From assembly GCF_010894455.1 (NCBI RefSeq), contig NZ_JAAIXY010000007.1, forward strand, positions 186,001 through 250,000: a stretch of 64,000 nt of DNA. The letters run 5' to 3'. A model generated the notes under the pieces. The model did no database searches. It saw only the letters and a list, made by a program, of their open reading frames with translations, and was not told the DNA's origin. Positions 7,585 through 16,095 of this stretch are shown one piece after another. This DNA is from Myxococcus eversor (lineage in GTDB: Bacteria; Myxococcota; Myxococcia; Myxococcales; Myxococcaceae). Position numbers and translations under genes: made by a program. Within the stretch, counting starts at the first letter, position 1; each line of letters begins with the position of its first letter.

Positions 7585-10542
7585 TCAGCCCGCGTCGCAG
7601 GAGCGACGGTAGGAGATGGCCACCTTGGCGCCTGGCGCGGGCACGTGGGTGAAGATGACGCTGTTGGTGGGGGCGTCGTAGCGCCAGCCCGTCGTCACCG
7701 GGGCGCCGTCCACCGTCACCGTCACGCTCCCCGGCTCCGGAGCGTCGCTGAGCGGGAAGCGGTCCTGCGCGGAGAAGGCCTTGTTGGCCACCGCGGCCAG
7801 GAGCGGCCCGTAGTTGGCCGCGCAGACGTTCATCACCTCGCCACCGGTGCGCGCCGTCGCCTCCGCGTAGCGCGTGCCGGTGCCGCCCGCCGTTCCGCAC
7901 GCCGTCGCCGTGGGGGCAATGGCGTAGAACGTCGCGCGCTGGGGCTGGTTCTGCCCTTTGCGCTGCTGCGCCCACTGCACGTAGGTATCCACCGCGTCCG
8001 GCGAGTGGTCATCCTCGTCGCCCACGAACACGACGACCAGGGCCGCCGAGTCACGCAGGAAGCCCAGGTTGCCGTCCTGCGCCGCCGGCGTGCGGGGATC
8101 ATCCGCGTTGTTCACCAGCGGCGGAGACAGCGCGCGGCGCATCGCCTCGAAGCCCTGCTCCACCTGGGCGCACTGCCCCACCTGCACGTTCTGCTGGAGC
8201 AGCGCCGTCAGGTTGGGCATGCCGTTGGTGAGGATGCGAGGCCGCGCGTTGTCCACGGGGAAGAAGCGCCCCGCCTCGCCGCCCTGCGCGCCGCCGGGGC
8301 ACGTCGCCGCCACCTGGGTGATTCCCGTCGTGGTGACGGCCACGTGCATGTCCACCTGCTTGGCGCGCGCCGCGTCCACGAACGAGGGGATGGCGGACAC
8401 CAGGCGCGGGTGCTCCTCCACCATGGACGCCGTGTTGTCCACGACGAAGAGGACGTCCACCTTGCTCACGTCCTGCTGGGTGAAGGTGTCCGTCTTGTCC
8501 GTGCGCTTGGAGGACTCGCCGATGAGCGGCACCAAGAGCGGCGCGGGCAAATCACTGGAGCTCACGTAGAGCGGCGACAGGTTCATGCCGTACACCTGCG
8601 CGGCGTAGTCCAGGTCCACCGTGAAGGCGTCGCCGGGCTGCAGCGTGAAGGGCATGGGCGCGGGCACCCCGCCCAGGGTGAACTCGCCGTCCGTCGTGCC
8701 CGGGCCAATCCACACGTTGGACACCGTCACCGGCATGGTGCACGCGTTGAGGTAGTTCACCTCGCGCGGCTCGGGCGGACAGTCGCGCCGCGCCACGCCC
8801 CAGTCCACGTACCAGGGCGACGCCATCAGACACGTCGCCTGCGAGTGGGCCAGGAGCGGCACCAAGATGACGGGATTGACGGGGTCCATCTGCTCCACCT
8901 GGAGCATGCCCGTGAAGTCTCCGCCGTCATGAGGCGCCTGGAAGGCCACCTGGAAGCTGAACCAGTCCCCCGGGTAGATGATGACGCCGAAGAGGTCCCC
9001 ACCCGGCATGCGGAAGCTGCCGCCGCCGTTGTCGCGAAGTTGGATGTTCTTCACCGGGCACAGGTCCGTGCCCTTGTTCTCCAGCTTCACGCCCAGCACC
9101 GCGCCCCGGCCCGGAGGCACCGTGCCGAAGTCCAGCGCGAGCGGCGTCACCGTGAGGTCGCAGGGCGCGTGCTCCTGCGCGGTGCCCTGGAAGTCCAGCT
9201 CCACCGTGGCGGCCGAGTACGCGTTCGTCGTCAGCACCAGCACGCCCGTCGCCGCGCCCGGACGCATGGGCTCGTAGAAGACGGAGATGTTGACCTCCTG
9301 CCCCGGCTGCAGCGTGAGCGGCATGGCCAGCGGGGTGTTGTTGAACTGGAGCGCGCCCGAGGGGTCCGGCTGCCACGCCAGCGACTCCAGCGTGAGCGCT
9401 CCCGCGTTGGAGGAGCCACAGTTCTTCACGTTGACGATGACGCGCGTCTTCGAGCCCAGGGGCTGGGTGCCGAAGTCGTAGGTCATCGGCGACACGCACA
9501 GCTCCGACGCGCCGCCGAAGCCCCTGAGCTTCACGTCGGTGGTGGGGTGCCGCTTGCTCACCACGTGATAGCGGGCCATGTCGTCCGCGGGGCCCATGTG
9601 GCCGGGGCTGTAGCGGAACTGGAAGCCGCGCACCTCGCCGGGCTGGAGCACCAGCGGGAAGCCCGCGTTCGCCTGGGAGAAGGAGGCATCCAGCCCGTCG
9701 AGCGTGAGCCGCGTGACGGTCATCGGCTCGGTGCTGATGTTGTGGATGCGAGACTCGCGGAAGGCCTCTCGGTCCACCGGCACCGCCGCGAAGTCCAGCA
9801 CGGGCGGCTCGGCGATGACGGCCTGCTCCAGCGCCTCCGCGGCCACCTGCACCGTCACATCCGCGCAGCCCCGGCACGGCGTCACCGCCAGCGCCACCTG
9901 CTTGCGGCCCACGCGCACGGGGTTGAACGTCAGGGGCAGCTCCGCGCTACCGCCCGGGGCCACGACGACGGGGCCCGCGACGAACTCCGCCCGGTCCGCG
10001 CCGACCAGGCGGGGCGTCACCTCCACGGGCAGCTCCGTGGGGTTCTCCAAGGTCAGCACCAGCGTCTTCGTCGAGTCCGCTTCAATCCGCCCGAAGTCGA
10101 GCATGCGGGGCGACACCCGAGCCCACGCGTCGATGCCCAGGCCCGCCAGGGGGATGCGCATCAGCGGCTCGATGCGCGTGTCCGAGCGCACGACGAGGAA
10201 CGCATCCTGGCCGCCCGCCTTCATGGGCGCGAAGCGCACGCGCAGGGCGCACGCGCTGCCAGGCGCCAGGCTGTGTGGCCCCTCGTGCGTGAACTCCGCC
10301 CGGTAGGCCCCTTCCGGGCCCTCCACCCAGACCTCGTTCACATCGACAGGGGCCCGGCCCACGTTGCGCAGCGAGATTTCCGTCTCGCGCGCATCGAAGA
10401 GGGCGACCTTCTCGAAGTCCATCCCGCCCGGAGTCGCCGTCAGCCGACCGTCCGCGAGGGACGACCGTTCACGATCAGCACACCCCGCGGCAGCCACCAG
10501 CCCCAACACCGCGAGGGCCCAAATGCCCCAGCGCCCCGTCAT
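7585..10542 (-). CDS. Lipoprotein with choice-of-anchor D (ASH/Hydin-like) repeats and a vWA domain
   Basis: About 985 residues with a lipoprotein signal (hydrophobic run ending VAAAGC). The first two thirds contain five or six repeats of about 110 residues of the ASPM-SPD2-Hydin/choice-of-anchor-D type, each with LDFG or YDFG, a V-NVKNCG or NKGT strand and LQPG. The C-terminal third is a von Willebrand A domain (VDVLFVVDNTASM, VVFVGDEDDHSP). Its MIDAS reads D-x-T-x-S, with Thr in place of the first Ser. A short beta domain (SVTVTVDGAPV) ends the protein. It is probably an outer-membrane or periplasmic adhesion or scaffold protein. ATG at 10542 gives the cleaner signal peptide; an in-frame GTG lies three codons earlier, and a GGAGG is very close to the ATG. 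Partner and ligand are unknown. Confidence 0.85.
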   Translation of the reverse strand: MTGRWGIWALAVLGLVAAAGCADRERSSLADGRLTATPGGMDFEKVALFDARETEISLRNVGRAPVDVNEVWVEGPEGAYRAEFTHEGPHSLAPGSACALRVRFAPMKAGGQDAFLVVRSDTRIEPLMRIPLAGLGIDAWARVSPRMLDFGRIEADSTKTLVLTLENPTELPVEVTPRLVGADRAEFVAGPVVVAPGGSAELPLTFNPVRVGRKQVALAVTPCRGCADVTVQVAAEALEQAVIAEPPVLDFAAVPVDREAFRESRIHNISTEPMTVTRLTLDGLDASFSQANAGFPLVLQPGEVRGFQFRYSPGHMGPADDMARYHVVSKRHPTTDVKLRGFGGASELCVSPMTYDFGTQPLGSKTRVIVNVKNCGSSNAGALTLESLAWQPDPSGALQFNNTPLAMPLTLQPGQEVNISVFYEPMRPGAATGVLVLTTNAYSAATVELDFQGTAQEHAPCDLTVTPLALDFGTVPPGRGAVLGVKLENKGTDLCPVKNIQLRDNGGGSFRMPGGDLFGVIIYPGDWFSFQVAFQAPHDGGDFTGMLQVEQMDPVNPVILVPLLAHSQATCLMASPWYVDWGVARRDCPPEPREVNYLNACTMPVTVSNVWIGPGTTDGEFTLGGVPAPMPFTLQPGDAFTVDLDYAAQVYGMNLSPLYVSSSDLPAPLLVPLIGESSKRTDKTDTFTQQDVSKVDVLFVVDNTASMVEEHPRLVSAIPSFVDAARAKQVDMHVAVTTTGITQVAATCPGGAQGGEAGRFFPVDNARPRILTNGMPNLTALLQQNVQVGQCAQVEQGFEAMRRALSPPLVNNADDPRTPAAQDGNLGFLRDSAALVVVFVGDEDDHSPDAVDTYVQWAQQRKGQNQPQRATFYAIAPTATACGTAGGTGTRYAEATARTGGEVMNVCAANYGPLLAAVANKAFSAQDRFPLSDAPEPGSVTVTVDGAPVTTGWRYDAPTNSVIFTHVPAPGAKVAISYRRSCDAG

Positions 10543-10702
10543 GGCCTCCACCCCTTCCCCACGCCCATCGCCCGGTTCCGCCCCGCAAGCCTCGAACGAG
10601 GCACTGGAGCGGATCAGTTGGCCAAGCTAGGCACCCACCCGTGGGCGGGCAACCACCCACGAAGGGCAATCCCGGTGTCAGGGGGGGCCGCCCCGTTCAC
10701 TT

Positions 10703-11347
10703 TCAAATCTTCGGGATTCGCAGCGTCTTGCTGATCATGGCACTGCCGCTGGCCGCATACAGCAGCACCAGGGGATGAAGCACCACCGGCCCCACGTCCC
10801 ACGCCCCACCCAGCAGGGTGTCGCCAATGCGCCCCATCCACGTGGCCGCCGCCAGCACCATCACCAGCGCCAGGCTGGTGGGAATGGGCGTCCCCTCGAA
10901 GTACTTCACCTTCCCCGTCGCGTCCGCCAGCTCCGCCGACGTGACGTTGAAGCGCGCCAGCCGGCTGATGCCGCACGCGACGAAGTACAGGAGCACCGCC
11001 ACGTCCAGCGCCCCCCGCATCCCCACCGCGAAGGCCAGCGCCGCGGGCGCCATGCCGAAGGAGATGACGTCCGCCAGGGAGTCCAGGTCGGCCCCCAGCG
11101 GCGACTTCTTGTAGCGCCACCGGGCGATTCTCCCGTCCAGGACATCCATCACCAGCGCCACCGGCATCAACGCGAAGGCCACCCACAGGAAGCCCACACG
11201 CCACGTGGCCAGGTACTGCATCGCGGCGAGGATGGTCCCCGCTCCCGCGAAGCCGTTGCCGAGCGTCACGAAGTCGGCGAGCACGAAGGTGCGAATCATC
11301 GAGAAGTGGCGGCGCGGGCGGCGGGCACGCGGCTGCTCGGTCGTCAT
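10703..11347 (-). CDS. pssA: CDP-diacylglycerol-serine O-phosphatidyltransferase
   Basis: A 214-residue integral membrane enzyme of the CDP-alcohol phosphatidyltransferase family. It makes phosphatidylserine from CDP-diacylglycerol and serine, the precursor of phosphatidylethanolamine. The signature D-x2-DG-x2-AR-x8-G-x3-D-x3-D is intact (DVLDGRIAR, then SPLGADLDSLAD). The N-terminal segment FVLADFVTLGNGFAG and about six hydrophobic helices fit the PssA subfamily rather than PgsA. ATG at 11347 follows a long intergenic region shared with the divergent acylase gene. No partner psd gene is visible in the window. Confidence 0.9.
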   Translation of the reverse strand: MTTEQPRARRPRRHFSMIRTFVLADFVTLGNGFAGAGTILAAMQYLATWRVGFLWVAFALMPVALVMDVLDGRIARWRYKKSPLGADLDSLADVISFGMAPAALAFAVGMRGALDVAVLLYFVACGISRLARFNVTSAELADATGKVKYFEGTPIPTSLALVMVLAAATWMGRIGDTLLGGAWDVGPVVLHPLVLLYAASGSAMISKTLRIPKI

Positions 11348-11501
11348 ATTCGCGCTCTCCTAGCACAGTGAATCCTCACTGCCCGTCCCTCACTGCGGCG
11401 TTTCGTGCCGCGGTGCGTCTGACTCCAGGCTCCCAGGAAAAGTCAAACCTCAGAAAACTTTTGACGTGCGGATCAGCCCCTTCCTACGCTCATTGTCATC
11501 C

Positions 11502-14039
11502 ATGCCTCCAAACCATTCCGTGTCCTCTTCGCGGGGGGCGACCTGGAAGTCCGGGCGCTCCCGCTGGCACCTCCCCCTTCTCGCCGGACTGAGCCTCGTC
11601 TTCGCCACCGCATGTGGTGAGGATGATGACGGCGGCCCGGTGACGCCACCCGTGGAAGAAGGCCCTCCGAAGTACGAGGCCACCATCCGGCGCACGTCGC
11701 ACGGAATCCCGCACATCATCGCCAACGACATGGGCAGCCTGTCGTACGGGCAAGGCTACGCGTTCGCGAAGGACCACGTCTGCATCCTGTCGGATCAGAT
11801 CATCAAGGTCCGCGGTGAGCGCGCGCGCTACCTGGGGCCGGGCCCCGGCAACACCTACGCGGGCAGCGACTTCGGCTACCGCGTCCTCCAGCTCCAGGAG
11901 AAGGCCCAGGCGGCCTTCCCCACCCTGCCGGCCGACATCCAGGAGATGTTCAACGGCTACGCGGCGGGCTTCAACAAGTACCTGTCGGAGACGCCCGCGG
12001 CGCAGCTCCCCGCGCCCTGCACCAACGCCCCCTGGGTCAAGCCCATCCAGGGCGTGGACCTGCTCGCCTACGACATCAGCGTGGGCCTCGCGGCCAGCAG
12101 CTACCAGCTCATCCTCGCCATCGCCGCGGCCACCCCGCCCATCCCCGGCGCGGGCTCCGAGGGCCGCCCCGTCCCGGGCAGTTGGAAGGTGGAGCGTCCG
12201 GACTTCAGCCAGGTCGGCAGCAACGGCTGGGCCATTGGCGCGGAGCGCTCCGCGTCCGGCCACGGCATGGTGGTGGCCAACCCGCACTTCCCCTGGGAAG
12301 GCGAGCTGAAGCTCTGGGAGAGCCAGCTCACCGTGCCCGGCCAGCTCAACGTGTACGGCGTGGGCCTCCTGGGCGTGCCCGCGGTGCTCATCGGCTTCAA
12401 CGAGAACGTGGCGTGGACGCACACGTTCTCCTCCGGCCAGCGCATGACGCTCTACGGGCTGCAGCTCGTGCCCGGCAACCCCACCCGGTACAAGTACGGC
12501 ACCGAGGAGCGGGCCATGAGCTCCCGCGACATCACCATCCTGGTGAAGCTGCCGGAGGGCTCGGTGACCAACATCACCCAGCGCTTCTACAGCAGCCACT
12601 ACGGCCCCATCATCGTCATCCCCGGCACCGCCGAGTGGACCCAGCAGACGGTGCTCAGCTACCGCGACGCCAACCTGGACAACACCCAGCTCGTCACCCA
12701 GTTCGTCGGGATGAACCGGGCCAAGAACCTGGAGGAGTTCCAGAACGTCTATGCCAACATCCAGGGCATCCCCTGGGTCAACACCATGGCGGCGGACCGG
12801 GCCGGCAACGTCTGGTACACGGACGCGACGCCCACCCCCAACCTCACCCCCACCGCCATCGGCACGTGGCGCGCGGCCTCCGGCGGCCTGGACCCGACGA
12901 CCACCGCCATCTGGCAGGGCATGGGCCTGGTGCTGCTCGACGGCAGCAACCCGGAGAACGAGTGGCGTGACGCCGCCGGTGCCCGCGGGCCCGGCCTGGT
13001 GCCCTTCAGCGGCGTTCCCAAGCTGGCCCGCCGCGACTTCGTCTTCAACGCGAACGACAGCTACTGGCTGGCCAACCCGAACGCGCCGCTCACCGGCTAC
13101 TCGCCGCTGCATGGCCTGGAGGACGTGGGCCAGTCGCCGCGCACGCGCATGAACGCCGTGCTGCTGATGGAGCAGAACGGCGCGTCCGGCTCGGACAACA
13201 AGTTCACCACCGCGGAGCTGGAGAACGCCATCCTCGGCAACCGCGGCATGATGGCGGAGCTCTTGAGGGACCAGGTCGTCGCGCGCTGCACGGGCAAGAC
13301 GACGGTGCTCTACAACACCACCGTGGTGGACATCCGCGCGGGCTGCGCGGCGCTGGCCGCCTGGGACATGCGCTACGACGTGGGCAGCAAGGGCGCGGCC
13401 CTGTGGCGCGAGTTCAGCGGCCACTTCAGCATGGCCGCCCTCTCCAACGGCCCCGGCTCCCCGTCCAGCACCGGCACGCCGTTCGCGGTGCCCTTCGACG
13501 TGGCGCAGCCCATCGCCACGCCGCACACGCTGGTCGCCGAGCCCCAGACGGGCTCGGACCCGTCGATGCTCGCCCTGGCCGCGGCGGTGTACCGCCTCCA
13601 GGTCGCCGGCATCCCCGTGGACGCGCCGCTGGGTGAGTCGCAGTACACCACCCGCGTGAACGGCCGGAAGATTCCCATCCACGGCGGCGGCGCCTACGAC
13701 GGCACGGCGAACGTCGTCTCGTGGGGCACGCTCAAGTCCACCACGCCCGACTCCGACTTCAGCGCGGTGCGCGGCACGCCGCTCAACTCCCGCACCAACC
13801 TCACCAGCACCGGCTACAACGTCAACAACGGCAGCAGCTTCATCATGGCCATGGAGTTCACCCCCACGGGCATCAATGGCCGCGCGGTGCTGACCTACAG
13901 CGAGTCCAGCGACCCCGCGTCGCCGTACTTCTTCGACCAGACGGAGCTGTTCTCCAACAAGCAGTGGCGGCCCATCGTCTTCACCGAGGAGGCCATCGCG
14001 GCCACCCAGGTGGAGGAGAAGAAGATCTCCGGCAACTGA
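11502..14039 (+). CDS. Penicillin acylase family lipoprotein (AHL/beta-lactam acylase type)
   Basis: About 845 residues of the Ntn-hydrolase penicillin G acylase/AHL acylase family. These proteins are made as a precursor and cleaved autocatalytically to expose an N-terminal serine on the beta chain. The expected cleavage site is GSNGWAIG, with Ser near residue 240, followed by the oxyanion/nucleophile context MVVANPHFPW. The downstream Asn of the catalytic centre probably lies in the SYRDANLDNTQ region. The signal sequence ends FATAC-GEDDD, so it is probably a lipoprotein. ATG at 11502 is chosen because it gives a compact signal peptide; an in-frame GTG at 11466 is the alternative and neither has a clear Shine-Dalgarno. 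Likely substrates are acyl-homoserine lactones or acylated peptides (family inference). Confidence 0.85.
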   Translation: MPPNHSVSSSRGATWKSGRSRWHLPLLAGLSLVFATACGEDDDGGPVTPPVEEGPPKYEATIRRTSHGIPHIIANDMGSLSYGQGYAFAKDHVCILSDQIIKVRGERARYLGPGPGNTYAGSDFGYRVLQLQEKAQAAFPTLPADIQEMFNGYAAGFNKYLSETPAAQLPAPCTNAPWVKPIQGVDLLAYDISVGLAASSYQLILAIAAATPPIPGAGSEGRPVPGSWKVERPDFSQVGSNGWAIGAERSASGHGMVVANPHFPWEGELKLWESQLTVPGQLNVYGVGLLGVPAVLIGFNENVAWTHTFSSGQRMTLYGLQLVPGNPTRYKYGTEERAMSSRDITILVKLPEGSVTNITQRFYSSHYGPIIVIPGTAEWTQQTVLSYRDANLDNTQLVTQFVGMNRAKNLEEFQNVYANIQGIPWVNTMAADRAGNVWYTDATPTPNLTPTAIGTWRAASGGLDPTTTAIWQGMGLVLLDGSNPENEWRDAAGARGPGLVPFSGVPKLARRDFVFNANDSYWLANPNAPLTGYSPLHGLEDVGQSPRTRMNAVLLMEQNGASGSDNKFTTAELENAILGNRGMMAELLRDQVVARCTGKTTVLYNTTVVDIRAGCAALAAWDMRYDVGSKGAALWREFSGHFSMAALSNGPGSPSSTGTPFAVPFDVAQPIATPHTLVAEPQTGSDPSMLALAAAVYRLQVAGIPVDAPLGESQYTTRVNGRKIPIHGGGAYDGTANVVSWGTLKSTTPDSDFSAVRGTPLNSRTNLTSTGYNVNNGSSFIMAMEFTPTGINGRAVLTYSESSDPASPYFFDQTELFSNKQWRPIVFTEEAIAATQVEEKKISGN

Positions 14040-14045
14040 CGTCCC

Positions 14046-14080
14046 GCGAGGCTCCTCTCCTCACTTGAGGGGAGCCTCGC
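14046..14080 (+). terminator. Hairpin immediately after the acylase gene
   Basis: A 10-bp perfect stem (GCGAGGCTCC / GGAGCCTCGC) that can be extended inwards by four more pairs including a wobble. It begins six bases after the acylase stop codon. No T-tract follows directly; a second hairpin lies a few bases further on. Confidence 0.6.
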
Positions 14081-14091
14081 CCAGTACCCCT

Positions 14092-14118
14092 AAAGCCCCT
14101 GCTCCGGCGGGGGCTTTT
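14092..14118 (+). terminator. Rho-independent-type terminator after the acylase gene
   Basis: An 8-bp stem (AAAGCCCC / GGGGCTTT) with a 10-base loop, followed by TGCTTTGG. The AAA/TTT ends give it an intrinsic-terminator look in this GC-rich genome. Together with the preceding hairpin it forms a double terminator. Confidence 0.6.
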
Positions 14119-14309
14119 GCTTTGGCGCGGACAGTCGGTGACGCCTGGAGGGGAGGCCTCTGTCCGCCCGGCGATGCCCGCCCTTTGGGGAGGCTTCCGC
14201 CGTGACGCGGCGAACCCAGGATGCCCTGGCAGACCGCCCGGCACCGCATGGCAGCACGCGGTGAAACGGCCCCGGGGGCAACGGTCCTGCGAAGGAGCGG
14301 CAGTTCGCC

Positions 14310-14756
14310 ATGACGTCACCCGTCTACAAGACCGCCATCATCGACAGGGTCTTCTTCCTGCGCTGGGAGTCCCCACCCAACCGGGAAGACCTCCACGCCG
14401 TCTTCCAGCAGATGCGCGAGACGCACGAGCGACTCAAACCGCCCCTGGTGCTGGTGGCGAGCCTGTCCTCGAAGTCCGCGGTGCCCAACAGCGAACAGCG
14501 CAACAACCTGTCCGCCTTCCAGACCGACGCGCGCCCGCTCTTCACCCAGATTCACGCCATCGTCGAGGGCAACGACCTGCAGTACAACCTCCAGCGCGTC
14601 ATCATCGCCGGCATCAACATCGTCACGCGCACCCACGACGAGACGCTCCAGCGCGTGCACCAGCGCGCCGAGCAGGTCGCTCCGCTGCTCTCCGACAGCC
14701 TGGGCGTGGATGGCTCGAAGGTCATCGAGGAGGCGCGCAGGCGCGGCGTGGTGTGA
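14310..14756 (+). CDS. Hypothetical protein, STAS-like small domain
   Basis: A 148-residue soluble protein. Alternating strands and helices (KTAIIDRVFFLRWE, PLVLVASLSSKSAVP, VIIAGINIVTRT) suggest a single alpha/beta domain like the SpoIIAA/STAS-like folds often seen in myxobacteria. This is a fold guess, not a family match. No catalytic motif is visible. GGAGCGGCAGTTCGCC precedes the ATG, a modest Shine-Dalgarno at best. The gene converges with the ThiF-like gene, 36 bases apart. Function unknown. Confidence 0.6.
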   Translation: MTSPVYKTAIIDRVFFLRWESPPNREDLHAVFQQMRETHERLKPPLVLVASLSSKSAVPNSEQRNNLSAFQTDARPLFTQIHAIVEGNDLQYNLQRVIIAGINIVTRTHDETLQRVHQRAEQVAPLLSDSLGVDGSKVIEEARRRGVV

Positions 14757-14792
14757 GCCTGGCAGGCGCGGCGCGTCGGCCCCGAGCCTGAC

Positions 14793-15608
14793 TCACATGG
14801 GCTGACGCGCTGGCTGCTTCGTCGGACTGACGGCCGCTCGCACGTAGCGGTGGTCGAACAGGTCCACGTACAGGTACTCCGGCCAGGACACCATCGCGCG
14901 CGCGCCGAGCATCACCCCGCGCATCAGCTCGCTCACCATCATCCCCGCGGCCGTCGTCGCTCCGACGACGCACGTGGGGGCGTGCCCTCGTCCCGCGAAG
15001 CACGCGTCCATGGCGTCCTGCAACAGATAACTCCCCAGGTGGGGAATGATGGCCGGCAGGTCCACGCGGCCATCCGGGAGGATGTAGAGCTGCTCGTACA
15101 GCGGCGCATCCGGTTGGAAGACATGCAGCGCGGCGCCAAACCCCAGCATCAGCCCTGTCATCGCCGGCACGCCGCGCTCACGACACGCGCGGTGGAGCGC
15201 CTGCTTCGCGCCCGCGCCCGCGATGTCGATGACCTCCACCACGAAGTCCACCGGTGGCAGGACTTCGCCGCCCGCCAGCACGTCGTCCACGTTGGCCTCG
15301 GTGATACCCGCCTCCACCCGCCGCAGCCGCAGCGCCGGGTGGATGTCCAGGCACATCCGCGCCACCACGTCCACCTTGGACTGGCCCAGCGTGCTCTCGA
15401 AGCAGCCCACCTGCCGGTTCATGTTGTGGCGCTCGTAGATGTCGAAGTCCGCCAGCGTCAGGCACCCCAGGCCCAGCCGCGCCAGGTCCACCGCGCACTG
15501 GCCTCCGGCGCCCCCCACCCCGGCGACGACGACGTGCGTGCGGGCCAGCCGCGCCATCACTTCCGAGCTGATGACGCCCAGGTTGCGCTCGAAACGGGGC
15601 TCCACCAT
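14793..15608 (-). CDS. ThiF/E1-like adenylyltransferase, stand-alone
   Basis: A 271-residue protein of the ThiF/MoeB/HesA (E1-like) family, which adenylates the C terminus of small carrier proteins or the side chain or tail of a peptide. The nucleotide loop VVVAGVGGAGG, the acidic residue in TLADFDIYERHNMNRQ (with the N-x-NRQ ATP-contact segment) and the LGQSKVDVVARMCLDIHP segment are all intact. The CxxC zinc pairs of MoeB are not evident, and no rhodanese domain or carrier protein gene is adjacent. Start 15608 has GGAGG four bases upstream; the frame is open for 37 more codons, which look non-coding. Its role could be tRNA or cofactor modification (TcdA/CsdL type) or peptide modification. 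Confidence 0.85.
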   Translation of the reverse strand: MVEPRFERNLGVISSEVMARLARTHVVVAGVGGAGGQCAVDLARLGLGCLTLADFDIYERHNMNRQVGCFESTLGQSKVDVVARMCLDIHPALRLRRVEAGITEANVDDVLAGGEVLPPVDFVVEVIDIAGAGAKQALHRACRERGVPAMTGLMLGFGAALHVFQPDAPLYEQLYILPDGRVDLPAIIPHLGSYLLQDAMDACFAGRGHAPTCVVGATTAAGMMVSELMRGVMLGARAMVSWPEYLYVDLFDHRYVRAAVSPTKQPARQPM

Positions 15609-16095
15609 GACGCCTCCACTTTCTGCCCGCGGGGCGTCGAGCGGCTCGTCGGACGCGCCGCCCACCGCCCGGCGGGGACACCTGGATGTGGACCCGGCGT
15701 TCCGTCCCCGGGAGGCCACCGCGACCCCGGGTGTTCAGCACTCTCCCCTCCCCCCAGGACGTTGTCCAAAGCACGGCACTCCCCACGTCCTCCAGCGCGT
15801 GACTCGGTTCGAACGGGCCCGCACCACCGCGCCAGGACCTCTGGCGGCACAGCCGTGATGCCCCTGCTTCAGTCGTGAAGCGGGGTCATCGGCGCCACAC
15901 CTGGCAGGGCATGTCAGACGGGTGCTTCACAGTGGACAACAAGCGTGGAGTCCAGGGATAGACGACACTCCAAGGGATTCATGTGTTCAATGTCTGGCGC
16001 GGATTCTGCTCTGCGGGTGACACAGCGGGGCGGGTCCCAAGGCCAGTCAACACGCGCCTTCCTCCGAACCCTCTCTTCTTCGATTCGAGGTCCCT
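15609..16095. other. Divergent intergenic region without a gene
   Basis: A 487-base region between the divergent ThiF-like gene and the lipoprotein hydrolase gene. I see no coding sequence with proper codon bias. Its right part is less GC-rich and contains a near-consensus sigma54 promoter at 15995-16010. Confidence 0.6.
15995..16010 (+). promoter_or_regulatory. Sigma54 (-24/-12) promoter for the lipoprotein hydrolase
   Basis: The 16 bases TGGCGCGGATTCTGCT match the sigma54 consensus TGGCRCRNNNNTTGCW at every defined position but one (C for T at position 12), with the required GG-N10-GC spacing. The site ends 85 bases before the start of the lipoprotein gene at 16096. A sigma54 enhancer-binding protein is encoded just beyond that gene. 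Confidence 0.65.

Noticed and set aside
7645-10734. A 1029-codon open frame on the plus strand opposite the lipoprotein gene
   Set aside because: It is antisense to a gene with a signal peptide, repeats and a vWA domain. Its translation is dominated by Arg/His/Ala and has no motif; long antisense frames are normal in high-GC DNA.
11496-13682. A 728-codon minus-strand frame opposite the acylase
   Set aside because: Arg/Val/His-rich with no domain; the acylase frame has catalytic motifs.
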